From: Megascapheus bottae
Taxonomy: Eukaryota > Chordata > Mammalia > Rodentia > Geomyidae
DNA length: 64,000 bases
Assembly (NCBI GenBank): GCA_024803745.1
Contig: JANJXV010000266.1
Span: 186,001 to 250,000, forward strand
Direction of reading: 5' to 3'
Part shown: piece after piece, positions 1-11,240 of the stretch
Position numbering within the stretch: the first letter of the stretch is position 1
Layout of the letters: each line of letters begins with the position of its first letter
Notes under the pieces: generated by a model
What the model was told of the DNA's origin: nothing
Seen by the model: only the letters and a program-made list of their open reading frames with translations
Databases searched by the model: none
Made by a program: the position numbers and the translations under genes

Positions 1-204
1 GAAAACCTAAGGTAATTTTGTACTCATTCTTCAGGATACATTCAGGATACTTTGACAACAGTTCTAAATTATGTTTCCTCTAATGGAGATGACATTCCAA
101 ACTTACACAGTAATTGTAAGTGGATAAACCATCCAGAATAGAATATATATCATTATTGGAAATAGGATCTACAAATCACTAAACAGTGAGTTTATAATGG
201 AAAC

Positions 205-470
205 CTGGCACTAGGTGCAATGTTTCATGCCTGTAATCTTAAAATATTCAGGAGGAAGAAATCTAAGAATTCTAATTTGAAGCCAGCAATGGCATAAAAA
301 TTGCCATGAAACTCTATAACTCCAAGTAAGCCCTCAAAAATGTTAGTGGAGTGTCAAGAGTTTGACTTTGTTGTTCAGTTCTTGCCTAGCATGCATGAAG
401 ACCTATGCATGTAAGTGGAGCTGGGACTCAAACTGGTATTTTTCTATCCTTGAGCAAGACAGCTAAGTTT
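205..470 (+). mobile_element. Degraded B1-like and ID-like SINE pieces
   Basis: The stretch 205-345 keeps fragments such as 'catgcctgtaatctt' and 'gaagccagcaatgg'. The stretch 380-470 keeps 'cttgcctagcatgcatgaag' and 'gagctgggactcaaactgg'. Both are strongly diverged from cleaner copies further right, so the boundaries are approximate. Confidence 0.35.
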
Positions 471-631
471 ATGCCATAGAAAATGAATCCAGAGCTGGGG
501 AAGAGTCAACCATGGAGCCAGTGAGAAATGAGAAAAAATATTTAATACATAACATGTGAGTAGGATGTCTGCGAACTTAAACAATGATGACACAGCATAA
601 GCAATAATTCTCTACTGTTTCTAATTTACAG

Positions 632-721
632 GGCCCTGTGTTCCCAAACCTGTATTAATTGACAAGCTAGAGCACTGTGCAGAACTCTGGATAGGAAATT
701 CCTCTGACAAGAATATCACAG
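632..721 (+). pseudogene. KRAB-B box exon of a KRAB zinc-finger gene
   Basis: A pyrimidine-rich stretch ending in ACAG at 628-631 is followed by 90 bases and then a consensus donor, GTGAGT, at 722. Read from 634 the exon gives PCVPKPVLIDKLEHCAELW and continues to NIT. This has the layout of the KRAB B box: a Pro/Lys-Pro start, I/L-x-x-L-E, then E-L/P-W. It ends with one base of a split codon, which fits the two bases (AT) that open the last exon at 2688, so the splice phase is consistent. KRAB domains recruit TRIM28 to repress transcription, often at retroelements. The KRAB-A exon would lie upstream, outside or at the very left edge of the window. The exon itself is undamaged, but the downstream finger exon is broken, so the locus is called a pseudogene. 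Confidence 0.72.
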
Positions 722-861
722 GTGAGTGAATGCATCTTCATATTGATGTTGGAGCCTGAGCCACATTGGTAAGTTCATGTTGTGATGTACTGAGCAATAA
801 TATTCTTAGTTACCCTAAATCCTGTGTGGAACCTATGGAATTCTTTGTGAATGAATCAAGA

Positions 862-1035
862 ATCATTTTCTTTTCCCAAGCCTATGCTTGGTCTCAGGGC
901 CTGAGCATGGTCCTTGGGTTTTCTCAAGGCTAGCTCTCTACTTCTTGAGTCATAGCACCACTTCTGGCTTTTTCTTTGTATGTAGTACCAAGGAACTGAA
1001 CCAGGTCTTTGTGCATGCTAGCCCAAACCCCCGGC
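862..1035 (-). mobile_element. ID-like SINE, minus strand
   Basis: It reads as the reverse complement of the common family: 'ctcagggcctgagcatggtc' and 'gctagctctctacttcttga', then 'ctttgtatgtagtaccaagg' and 'tctttgtgcatgctagccc'. The order matches a dimeric ID-like element lying on the minus strand. Confidence 0.7.
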
Positions 1036-1135
1036 ACCAAGAATCATAGGGTGATATGATGAATTCTATGGGGCAGTAGAGTTAAAGTTAGATTTCTCTG
1101 TAGAAATCACTGTGAAACAAAATAAAATGAGAAAG

Positions 1136-1364
1136 CCATGAGCCCGTGGCTCATGCCTGTAATCCTAGCTACTTAGGAGGCTGAGATCTGAGGATCAAGG
1201 TTCAAAGACTGACCTATCACAAAAACACCTTAGACTCTTCTCTCCAATGAACCAATAGAAAATGAGAAGTGGGGTTGAGGCTAAAGACATAGGGCAGTAG
1301 CCTTGAGCTGAAGAGCTCCGGAAGGACAGCCAGGTCTAGAATTCAAGTCCCATGACCACAAAAC

Positions 1365-1367
<3 letters not shown>
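1136..1367 (+). mobile_element. B1-like + ID-like composite SINE
   Basis: The left half is 'ggctcatgcctgtaatccta' followed by gctacttaggaggctgagatctg. The right half is 'gtagccttgagctgaagagc' followed by ccaggtctagaattcaagtccc. It ends directly in the GAAA microsatellite, which probably grew from its A-rich tail. Confidence 0.75.
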
Positions 1368-1428
<61 letters not shown>

Positions 1429-1450
1429 CAGAAAGAAAGAAAGAAAGATA
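1365..1450. repeat. (GAAA)n microsatellite
   Basis: About 20 tandem GAAA units with one GACA interruption near 1428. It lies at the tail of the SINE at 1136-1367. Confidence 0.95.
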
Positions 1451-1584
1451 TTTCATTTGTTTAAAACTAAGACTATAAATGATTGAGCAAACAAGGAATA
1501 AGTCAGGGCATTATTCTCTGATAAGGATAATATCTTTATGCTGGTAGGAAGAGACTGGTATTCAGAACCAGACCTTTCCACCAG

Positions 1585-1772
1585 AAATTGAGCCTAGTGG
1601 TAGAGTGCTTGCCTAGCATGCACAAAGACACAGGTTTGATTCCTTATGACCACATACATAGAAAAAGCCAGAAGTAATGACTTCATTGGTAGGGTACTAG
1701 TCTTCAAAAAACCCAAGGACAGTGGTTAGGTCCTAAGTTCAAACCCAGGAATGGAAGGAAAAAAAAACAACA
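1585..1772 (+). mobile_element. ID-like dimeric SINE
   Basis: It contains 'gcctagtggtagagtgcttg', 'cctagcatgcacaaagac' and an A-rich linker at about 1658, then a second half with 'ggtagggtactagtcttc'. It ends with 'aaacccaggaatgg' and an A-rich tail. Confidence 0.75.
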
Positions 1773-2099
1773 AAGTTTCAATCAACATAAGAAAATTAAC
1801 TAGACAATGAGCTGGGGATTTTCTGGTCTTCCATGGTTCTGAGGGACAGGAGTGTTAGAAAAGGAATTTTTATAAGACTTCAAATGGAAAGAAACAAATT
1901 TCGAAATTCCCACAAATACCTAAATTGAGACTTTAGTGAGAAGTTGTAACTGAACGGATATAGGGGTAAGTCATTACTCTCAAGAATCGTTCTTGCTTGG
2001 ATCAAAGGCAAACAGACATATACACCAAACTTGTGGCTGCTGAATCTAGAAAAAATTCGTGTTCCTCACTTAATGGTTAATAAGCAAACAGCATTGAAA

Positions 2100-2268
2100 C
2101 TGGGTAAGGTAATCCTATCTGCTACTCAGGACCTGAGACTCTTATCTGTAGTTAACTCTAGAAAAGAGTATGTGGGGCTGTAGCTCAAGGATAGGGGTTA
2201 TAGTCTTCTGCTGAAGTGTTCAGGGACAGGACCGAGGCCTATGAACTACAAAAAAAAGAAAAGAAAAG
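2100..2268 (+). mobile_element. Degraded B1-like/ID-like SINE
   Basis: 'ctactcaggacctgagactc', 'ctcaaggataggggttatag' and 'gctgaagtgttcagggacag' are recognisable and in the usual order. The element is followed by an A/G-rich tail. Confidence 0.5.
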
Positions 2269-2687
2269 AGAAGAAAGTTTTAAAAAGATGCAAAACAGCA
2301 CAGTATTTAGATTATTTCTCAAAAATAAAAGAAAGGCAGCTATTCCTCAATGTATAAACAAAACAGTATTTGAAAAAAAACAGCTGCAGGTATATTATAG
2401 GTAGTACTCAGCTTAAAACTGTAGCAATACATAGATGGGTAATTTCAATAAATATTTCCTGTGATATAAAAAGAGAACTAAAACACAGAAAAACATTATT
2501 GGTCATTGTAAAATATCATTTTCTTAATATGTTAGGGAGAAAAGCATATATTTCTCACAAATCAATTTCCACTTTTATATTTTAAAATATCTAACACTTA
2601 GGATGGGAAAGTAAAGTCATTACCTTTACAGTAAGGAATATTTTTATCTCATGTATGTTTGTGTCTTTTTTCTATGACTCATTTTAG

Positions 2688-4660
2688 ATGTCCAGGTAAT
2701 GGAAAATGTGTTCAAGACCTGCCAGGAAAGTCCACATGAATGTCTTTGTGAAGTAGCAGTTGCAAGTAGTATCGAAGTGGAGGAAAACGTGAGATTAGCA
2801 ACAACTTTAAATTTGAGCTCTACACATAATCCAGAGCTGATTAGTAATAACGGTAACAATTTAGGGGTGAGGACTGAGGAGTTCATTAAGTGTCAGAACA
2901 TGCTTCTGTCTCCTAAGCCTGATGAGATGCATGCTGCATATAGATCTCGTATGTCTCCTGGTCTTAAAAAATCCATCGGCTATTCAGAGCATTTTATTCA
3001 TGATTGTGACAGTCCAAAAGATCTGCAGTATCATAATTCTGTTCTCCCTGCCCAAGAAATTCTTCAGCGAGGGAGGAAAACTGCTAAATGTACTGTGTGA
3101 TGAAAAATATTGTACTTAACGCCGACCATCACTACACATCCGAAAATGTACACAGGAGAGACTCCTCATACATGTAGTGAATGTGAGAAATCTTTCAGTA
3201 ATGAAATACGCCTTACAATACCTCAGAGCAAATATCCTGAGATATGTGATGCGTACATCAAGTGTGAAAATTAATTTCTGAGAAGTCAGACCTGACGCTC
3301 CAACCTCGATCTCCAAGAGAAGACAAACCCTATGAATATGAGGAACGTAATAAAATTTCTGCCCAGAATTCAGCAATCAGCACACATCAGAGATCTCACA
3401 CAGAAGAGAAATCTTATGAATGGGATAAATGTGGGAAGACTTTTAGACTGAAATCATACCTCACTTTGCACCAGAGAAGACACACAGAAGAGAAACCTTA
3501 TGAATGTAACAAATGTGAAAAGTCTTTCACCCAGAAGATACACCTTCGAGTTCATCAAATAACACACACAGGAGAGAGAAATCTTATAAGTGTAATGAAT
3601 GTGGAAAGTCTTTCCAAGGGAAGGGAAAACTTCGTGTTCATCAGAGAATACACACAGGAGTGAAACCTTATGAATGTAACCAATGTGTAAAGTCTTTCCG
3701 ACAGAAATCTTCCCTCAAATTGCATCAAAGAACACACACAGGAGAGAAACCTTATGTGTGCAACAAATGTGGAAAGACCTTCAAGTGGAAGTCATATCTT
3801 GATGGGCATAATAGAACACACACAGGAGAGAAAACTTATGCATGTAGTGAATGCGGAAAGTCTTTCAAATGGAAGGTAAAACTCCATGTTCATCAGAGAA
3901 TATACTCAGGAGAAACACCTTATGAGTGTAACATATGTGGAAAGTCCTTCACACAGAAGCCAAACCTCAACATGCATAAGACAATTCAAACAGGAGAAAA
4001 ACCTTATGAAGGTAACCGATATGGAAAGTCTTTCAAATGGAAGTCTTCCCTCAAATTGCAGCAGAGAACACACACAGGAGAGAAACAAATGTGGTAAGAC
4101 CTTCAGATGGAAGTCACATTACAGGAGGCATAACAGAATTCACACATATTAGAAACCCTAGGAATATAACCAAAGTTGAAAGTCTTTCGTGCAGTATTCA
4201 CCCTTCAGGAAGCGTAAGAGAGTTCACACATATGAGAAGCCTTAGCAATGTAATAAATACGAAAGACTTTTTAGTCTGTGGAAGAAAACTCAGCTTGTGT
4301 CACAGAACCAACACAAGATAAAACCCTTAATGAATGTAGCAAATGGTCAGTCTTTTCCCCAGAAGGCACAAGTCAAGATTTATCACTAAACACCCACAGG
4401 ATAGAATCCTATGAATAAAATGAAAGGGAAATTTTTTTGAAGAACTCATAGTTGAGTTTGCATGATACCACACAGACACAGGATAAAAATCGTATGAATA
4501 TAAGAATATGAAAAATCCATCATGAACGCATGACTAAGTATAAAATGCACATAGGAGAGAAAAACCTTATGAATATTACAAATGTGGAAAGTGTTTAACC
4601 TGGAAGGCATACTTCTGTGTTCATCACAAACCTGATTCCCATAGAAGAAAAGAAAACTAA
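2688..4660 (+). pseudogene. Decayed last exon of a KRAB C2H2 zinc-finger gene
   Basis: An acceptor (ATTTTAG, ending 2687) precedes an exon read in phase from the KRAB-B exon. A linker of about 136 codons runs open to TGA at 3098-3100, before any finger. C2H2 fingers with H-T-G-E-K-P-Y linkers follow in changing frames. A worn one starts near 3145, and two lie at about 3405-3575 (K-C-G-K-T-F; H-Q-R-R-H). There is a frameshift near 3578, then a better-preserved run at 3586-4081. Finger residues there include C-N-K-C-G-K-T-F-K-W-K and C-S-E-C-G-K-S-F. One finger at 4003-4081 has lost its zinc-binding cysteines (E-G-N-R-Y-G-K). Another frameshift falls near 4085, and still more degraded fingers trail to about 4660. 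In this family the array binds DNA in the nucleus. With the stop before the fingers and several frameshifts, it cannot make a full product. Confidence 0.8.
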
Positions 4661-4892
4661 TGAATAGAACAAATGTGCAATGACTTTTAATCAGAAGTCA
4701 GTCTTCAGTACATTTCACAACATACACAATAGAGAAATTCTGAGTAATGAAAAACATTTAGCTATATATAGAATCTCTGTATATGGGAGCATTAGGGTAA
4801 GTCTTCTAAACAAAGTCAACCTTCAGCAAGCATTAAGAGCACTCACAGAAGAAATAATAGCATGTAGGAAAACCTTTGTCAGGAACCTCTAA

Positions 4893-5066
4893 AAGCTGAC
4901 TGTGTGGCTTAGTGGTAGAGTGCTAACCTATCAAGGATGAAGGCCTGGGTTAGATTCCTCAATACTACGTGAAAAGAGCAAGCCAGATGCAGCACTGTTG
5001 TTCAAATGGTAGAGTGCTAACCATGAGCAAAAGTAGCTCAGGCCCTGAGTTCAAGCCTAAGGATTG

Positions 5067-5068
<2 letters not shown>
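4893..5068 (+). mobile_element. ID-like dimeric SINE
   Basis: 'cttagtggtagagtgctaac', 'gatgaaggcctgggttagat' and 'caggccctgagttcaagcct' appear in order. The element runs into a long GA microsatellite at its tail. Confidence 0.65.
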
Positions 5069-5146
<78 letters not shown>

Positions 5147-5240
5147 GAAAGAGAGAGAGAAAGAGAGAAAAGAGAGAGAAACAGGAACTTCTAAATTTTA
5201 CAGAGATAGAGAAGGAGAGAGAGAAGGAGACAGAAACTAA
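5069..5240. repeat. (GA)n microsatellite, imperfect at its right end
   Basis: A pure GA tract covers about 5071-5134, then AAAG/GAGA variants and a GA-rich stretch to 5240. The open reading frame of Arg-Glu repeats that it creates has no coding meaning. Confidence 0.95.
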
Positions 5241-5254
5241 TTTCTAAACTTTAC

Positions 5255-5650
5255 AGTCTTTCTATTTCCTTACAAATTCGTCTATGTCATTCTTTCTGAC
5301 AGAAGCACAGAATTCCATTGTGTAAAAATACCATATTTGATCTACTCATCAACTGACGGGCATCTGGGTTGGTTCCATACCTTTGTTATAGTAAATAGTG
5401 CTGTGATAAATGTTATTGTTCTAGTGAATTTAGTGTGTCCTATCTGGACGATTGGCAAGTAGTGAAATTGCTGGATCACAGGGGAGCACTATGTTTAGTC
5501 TTTTTGGGATACTGCCATAGTGCTTTCCATAGTGGTTGAACGAGTTTGCAATCCCACCAGCAGTGTAGTAGTGATCCCTCCTGGCCACATCCCCTCCAGC
5601 ATACGTTATTAGATTTCTGGATCTTGGCCATTCTAACTGGAGTGAGGAGG
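5255..5650 (-). mobile_element. L1 fragment, ORF2 C-terminal part, minus strand
   Basis: Read on the minus strand it matches the end of ORF2 in the array L1s. Shared blocks include the 'ccagttagaatggcc', 'ggttgaacgagtttgc' (reverse complement), 'cacaatggaattct' and 'agaaagaatgacat' stretches. It stops near the position equivalent to 42,100 of L1-2, without a 3' UTR. An L1 piece in the opposite orientation starts 30 bases away, suggesting an inverted insertion. Confidence 0.75.
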
Positions 5651-5679
5651 AAAAGGGAAAGAGGAACTGAAACTTTCTC

Positions 5680-6152
5680 TCCTTACAGATGACATGATTC
5701 TGTATTTAAAGAACCCTATAGACTCTACTCCGAAGCTGCTTGAGCTGATATAAAACTTTCGTAAGGTAGCAGGCTATAAAATTAACCCTCAATGTCAACT
5801 GCCTTCCTATATGCCAACAAATGAGAGGAATGAGGCAAGAATCAGGATAGCAACTCATTTTGCTATCAAAGAAAATAAAATACCTAGGAATTAACTTAGA
5901 ATGTAAAGCACTTTTTGATGGAACTATAAACCCTGGAGAAGGAAATTAACGCAGAACTGAGGAAATGCAAAAACCTATGCTCCTGGTTTGGAAGAAGTAA
6001 TATTGTAAAAATGGCAATCTTGATAAGGACTATCTACAAATTCAGTGCAATAATCATCAATATCCCAATGTCATTCTTTAAAGAAACAGAAGAGGAAATC
6101 CAAAATTTCACTTGGAATAATAAAAGACCCCTTATAGTCTGTCTTCTGGCAT
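5680..6152 (+). mobile_element. L1 fragment, reverse transcriptase part of ORF2, plus strand
   Basis: It is homologous to about 40,435-40,905 of L1-2, beginning at 'actttctctcc' and 'agatgacatgattctg' (the FADD region, here changed upstream) and ending at 'aataataaaagacccc'. Indels and stops are frequent. Together with the minus-strand piece to its left it has the look of a twin-priming inversion with about 800 bases of ORF2 missing between the two parts. Confidence 0.75.
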
Positions 6153-6520
6153 GATACATAATGTTTAATCTCACCTTCTCCACCAAAATCTCACCTTTCT
6201 CATTGAGATATAGGTGGCCCTGTTTACTAGCAGCAAAGGCTCAAACGCGCAGTTTCAGGTGTCACCACTGCCTCTGTTACTGGGTAGATCCAACTCTGTC
6301 ATCGATTCTGAGGTCTGCTCTGGGAGTCTTGGTCACAAGTTGTTCTGTGGCATCTGCTGCCAGCCTGTGCCTATTTGCTTCCTTTTCCTCCAGCAGCCTA
6401 CAACAGGGAATGAAGTTCACTCGCGGATGCTCTCCTTCATATGCAGGGCAGGATGAGCCCAACCCTCCCTCATCTTCCTCTTCCAATTTTTGGGAAAAAA
6501 TATGCTGGCAGAAGTCCTCA
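6153..6520. other. No recognisable feature
   Basis: Unique-looking, moderately GC-rich sequence. The overlapping open frames here do not resemble a known family and show no splice context, so I assign nothing. Confidence 0.5.
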
Positions 6521-6740
6521 GGTGTGGCGCATGGCTGATCCACACTTTTAATCCAGGCTGGTCAGGAGGCTGAGATCTGAGTATGGAAGTTCCAAGTCAC
6601 CTAGAACAGGAAAGTCTGATAGATTCTTACTACCAAAAATAAAAACAGCTGGGAATGGAATTTGGGCTCAAGTGGTAAAGGGCTGGTCTTGAGTACAAAT
6701 GCTTAGTGCCCAGGCCCTGAGTTCAGGCTCCAGCACTGCC
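6521..6740 (+). mobile_element. B1-like + ID-like composite SINE
   Basis: 'aatccaggctggtcaggagg' is followed by ctgagatctgag, then 'caagtggtaaagggctggtc' and 'ccaggccctgagttcaggct'. The usual order is kept, with scattered mutations. Confidence 0.6.
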
Positions 6741-7689
6741 AACAACCTCACTTTAGTGAGATTTTAGCTTTATCCATGTAGGCACATCTCACTGGAATCT
6801 TTGCTGGTAGAGATAGTCTTCATAATTTTGTCTCAAGGTAAAGGTCCTCCTGGGGTAGTAGACAAAAGGTGTCATGGAGAGAGGAGCCCCACTTGCTCCA
6901 GGTTTGAAGATAGCATAGGTCAAGCCAGCATGGAGTTGGCACATCAGTCTTTTTCCTAGCACCACCTACCAGTGAATGTCAAATGACAGTGATTGTTGTG
7001 GGATTGTGTGATTGAAGTGCCCCATTAAGGGCAGTGTTAGCACATCCAAACTTGGATACCAGGAATGCTGAAATCTCAAAGCTAAGATTTCTGTTGGCTA
7101 CAGAAATGCTGGTGTGTCTGTGATTCACTAAAAGTTCAGGTGCAAAGATTCTGAAGCTTGATGCCATGTGTTTATTCCATTTAGTAAAATTATTTTAATG
7201 CACTGTATAAGTTAAAACATTTGATAAGAGTCAGGGGTAGTGAAAACATTGTCCTTGAATTCAGGTGTCTGGCAGGGTAATGGGGGGGGTGTTGGTGGCT
7301 GGGACTATGAAGCTGGAGCTGCTATCAAACCATGGATCATGTTCCTCTTTGTCTGGGAGAAATGACTCCAAAGATGAAATTTGAATGGTGAGGAAAAGAT
7401 GACGATGTACTCAGGAAATTTCTCCTAAACAAATGCTCATGTGGAAGTGGGATGGGGGCTGGGCATGTCTGAGGCAGAGCTTAAGGGGGCTTCTCATGGC
7501 GTTGAGAACGTTCCTTGCGACTTCAGGCATGCAGCAGGGTGCTTTAGATGACCATTGTGAGATGGATGGAATAAGACTGGAGACAAGATTAATGCTGGGA
7601 TCTTGCAATGCTCTTGCATGAGTGGCTGGTGGCTCACCTGAAAGAACTAGTTATGTCTAAAAAAGAAATCAGGAATTTATTTTATTAGA
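6741..7689. other. Non-coding sequence, nothing assigned
   Basis: No repeat family, splice-bounded exon or conserved motif recognised. It contains a short poly-G run near 7282-7289 ('ggggggg'). Confidence 0.45.
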
Positions 7690-7910
7690 TAATACCTGTA
7701 ATCCGAGGCATATTCAGGATCCTGATCTTAGTATTGTGGTTTAAAACCAACCCAGCAAAGGGAAAAATGCATGAGACTCATACTCCCAGTTTAGAGCAAG
7801 AACAAAGATTGAAGTAGAGCTGTGGCTCAAGAGCTAGAATGCTACCTTGAGCAAAGAACAGCTAAGAAAAAGGTCCAGGTTTTGAGTTCAAGGCCAGGAA
7901 TGAAAGAAGG
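7690..7910 (+). mobile_element. Degraded B1-like + ID-like SINE
   Basis: 'acctgtaatccgaggcatat' is followed by a decayed middle, then 'agctgtggctcaagagctag' and 'caggttttgagttcaaggcc' and an A/G-rich tail. Confidence 0.5.
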
Positions 7911-9137
7911 AAGGTAAAAAAAGAGAAGTATGTGAGGAAGGGAAATATATAAAAGAAAAAGAGAAGGAAGTAGAAATTTAAAACTAGAGAATATTTAAAA
8001 GTCATCAGTCCTTCTAAGAAAAGTGTTGGAGTATGGGTTCTATATGTGGTGAACTGGAAGCCCAGCAGTGACTTGTTAACCAAAGAGTCACCATGATGAG
8101 CAAAGGATAGAAATCTGCATGAGCCTCTTAGCGGATGGAGTGACAGAAGAGAACCTCAGCTCCCATCCCATAGTTAGAAGTATATAGAGATGGGGAAGTT
8201 GGCATCACCTTGATGTCATTGTGTCCATGGAGACTGGAAGCCATGGCTCTGTGAAAGCACAATGTTCTTGTTACTGAGCTGAGAGGCTGAGGAGACCCAG
8301 GTCCTGGCCATGAAGAAATCAGAGTGGCAGCAGAGCAACTCTGCTGCAGTGTGTGCCTGCTTGGCTGTTCTTATTCTGTGGTGGATCAGGCCGGAGCGGG
8401 TGATAGTAACTGTTTTGTGGTCACAAGCCCTTCACCAAGAGCTTCCTCTGGGATCCTCATAAGCTAGAGGGTGGCTGGTGGTGGGATGTGTGTGGGGTGG
8501 AAGTGACAGAGGGATGGACGCATGGCAAGGTGGGTGAAGAGATGAGAGGAATGTTGAGAGCCCAGTTCATTGGTTTCCAAGGTTAATGGGTGGGAGGTAG
8601 AGAGGCATGATGGAGGAATGATGGAGGCAGGGGAAGGTGGTGACAGAGTGAGGCCATCTGTAGTGCCAGCCTGGCCATCATCTGAAGCCCATAGGCAGCT
8701 TCCTGATCCTTCACTTAGTCCTGCTCCTTGTTGAGGGAATGTCACGTGTACCCAGAGCTAGGGGTGGGGCAATGTTAGTAGCACCTGGAGAACCATTGGC
8801 CTCTACCTGGGTGAGGGGTGGTTATGGCTCCCATGCTGGGTGGCCTGATAGCTATGGAACAGATCTCTCCTTAGATACCACAGTCAGTGGCTGCTCTCCA
8901 TCTAGGGTTAGGGCACCTGCTCAGCCATCAGGACACCCCATGCAGGACAGAGCCCTACAATTCAGATGGCAGCACAGGGGTGAAGATGATCTCACCGTAG
9001 CCCTAGTTACATGGCTGTCCCTGCATGCAGGACAGGATGAGCTGGGGAAAGATGTTCTCTGTGTTTTTCCACAGCCTATCCCGGCCTCTTCTTGTGTCTG
9101 ATTAGACCAAGAGAGTACCAGGTTCCCTCTCATAGTC
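7911..9137. other. Non-coding sequence, nothing assigned
   Basis: The right part (8,450-9,100) is GC-richer, with several GGTGG and ATGGAGG repeats. Open frames on both strands have no recognisable domain, and no exon can be supported. Confidence 0.45.
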
Positions 9138-9285
9138 CTGGTTCTTTTTCTTTTACAGTCATGAGGCTTGAACTCAGGTCCTGGGTACTGTCCCTGAGCT
9201 CTTTTGCTCAAGGTTGATGCTCTACCATTTGAACCATAGTGCCATTTCCAGATTTTCCTTTTCATGTGGATCTCTGATATGTCCA
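9138..9285 (-). mobile_element. ID-like SINE half, minus strand
   Basis: It begins with a T-rich tail (tttttcttttacag), then 'gaggcttgaactcaggtcct', 'gagctcttttgctcaaggtt' and 'ctaccatttgaaccatagtg'. These are reverse complements of the ID-like right half. Confidence 0.6.
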
Positions 9286-11045
9286 GTGCTGTGCCTGCAG
9301 GGAGGCACTCACCCCACAGACAGAGCCACCTCTGCCGTGACTGTGACTGCCCACAACCCTCACACCCACTCCTTGCACACCCCTCGACTCCAGTTTTAGC
9401 TCCTCTTGGACTGGGTGTCCAGCCTACCCCTTCCTACACTCACAAAGGGTCTACAATTGTCTTCCCAGGGTCCTTTCTTCTGCCAGCCAGAGTACAGACT
9501 GTGCATATCTTGACGATCACAGAGCTCAAAGCCAAAGGCTGAGATGAAGAAGGGGGTGACCCAGTAGCTGCACAGGGCCCATGGATCATCCTGTGCATCC
9601 CCCAGCCTGTGACTTCCCCTACCCCCTTGGCAGGGAAGCTCCATGCCCACATCCTGATCCCTTGTCCCCTCCAATTCCATTCTCCCTTGGATTTTGCAGA
9701 CTGTCTACCATCAGGATCTAAAATTCTATTCATCACTTTATGTCCTTATCACTGATTTGCTACTTGGGCAGGATCTCCCCGTGCCTGGAGAGTGGGCATG
9801 TCATGTACTCTCTGTGGAGAAGTTGCCAAGGAGAAGTAATATGCACTTCATGTGAGTGTTGGACAGGGCAGGAGGGCTCCCTAGGATCAGAAGCCACAGG
9901 AGGGGTGCAGATGGGGGAATGCTAGGGGCCCCAGGGGACAGTGGGAGTTAGGGCACAGTTGGGTCCTTCTGCAGGGTTGACACCGCTTCACAAACCCAAC
10001 AGAATGAGGTTCACATTACAGATGTCAGAGACAGTGCAGATTGCCAATGGGCGCAGGGGTCACTGTCAATCCCAGATGCTGGCTGCATGCTGGGATGCAC
10101 GCAGAGATGTTTTCAAGATCAGATAATGAGGATGTTGCAGGGTGTAACCATTCTTTTCAGATGGCTCTCTTGCTCTCTTGAGTTTCATCTCTATCTTTGG
10201 CTTTTTCTTGGCAGTTAACTGGAAATGAGAGTTTCATGGACTATCCTTTCTGGACTGGCTTCAAACAGAAGCTATGCACAGTTTTCAAACCATACCCTAC
10301 TGTAGAAGGGAAGCTTGATCTGGTGCTTAACTGGGTTGCACTTTGGCTCCGTTTGCTATGCCTCACGGGAGGGGGCTCATCATTTGTAGACTAAGATCTC
10401 ATGACCTTCAAAGCCAAATGCTACCTGAAAGTTCAGGGTCCCAGCCTATGTGTTGGGCAGGGGTGAATACATTCACTGTTATGCTGGGTCATCAACCCAT
10501 GTTTTAAGCTGGAAGTAGGCAGTGCCACATTTGATAAGAACATCTGCCAGAGATTGTCACCTCATGAAAGCAGATTCTAAATTTGTATTCCATTTCCTGT
10601 GGTGGAGAAATCCCCTCCAACTTAGACAGGCTCACATCCACCTGCAGGTCACACTCCTAATGCACCCTTGAGTGTCCTCATGGTATTGGGATCTAAGTTT
10701 GTAGGGAATGCTGCTTTAGTCCATGAATTAGCTGGACAAGTGATGACAAACGTGTTGTGGATTAATATGAGAACAATATAAGAAGCCCTGGAGGAGCATC
10801 AACCTGACCCTCTGTGGTGCTATAAATCTGATAGGATGTTCCAGACTGAGAAACAATCACATGGCTTTGTGTTTGGCATCCAGACAAGTGAGTGCATGTC
10901 TTAGCTGTCAGCCAATACAGAGGAGGACATGAATAAGTGGGTGGAAAGCATCTGTCAGACCCCTGTCTGGGGGCAGGTGGAGAGAACATAGGAAGGTAGA
11001 TACCATGGCTGTGGTGGGGCCAAAAAAAAGGGTAAAAGAGGCAAA
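9286..11045. other. Non-coding sequence, nothing assigned
   Basis: Moderate GC, no repeat family recognised. Open frames up to 98 codons occur on both strands. None shows a family motif or a convincing acceptor/donor pair. Confidence 0.45.
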
Positions 11046-11240
11046 GGAACCAGGTACTGGTAGCTCAAGACTGTCATCCTAGCTACTCAGGAGTTTGAGA
11101 TCTGAGGATCACAATTCAAAGCCAGCCCAGGACAGAAACTCCATGAGACTCTTATCTGCAATAAACTACTGAATGCAAGAAGCTCAAGCTCAGTGACAGC
11201 ATCCAGGCCTAGCGTTCAAAACCCAGGACTGGCAGAAAAA
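11046..11240 (+). mobile_element. B1-like + ID-like composite SINE
   Basis: 'catcctagctactcaggagt' is followed by ttgagatctgaggatcac, then 'tccatgagactcttatctgc' and a shortened ID-like part with 'agcgttcaaaacccaggact'. Confidence 0.65.

Noticed and set aside
4969..5247. Arg-Glu repeat protein of 92 codons
   Set aside because: It is the translation of a GA microsatellite at the tail of a SINE.
8464..9680. Several overlapping open frames of 80-120 codons in a GC-richer stretch
   Set aside because: No recognisable domain, both strands open, no paired splice sites of note, and one frame runs into a SINE.
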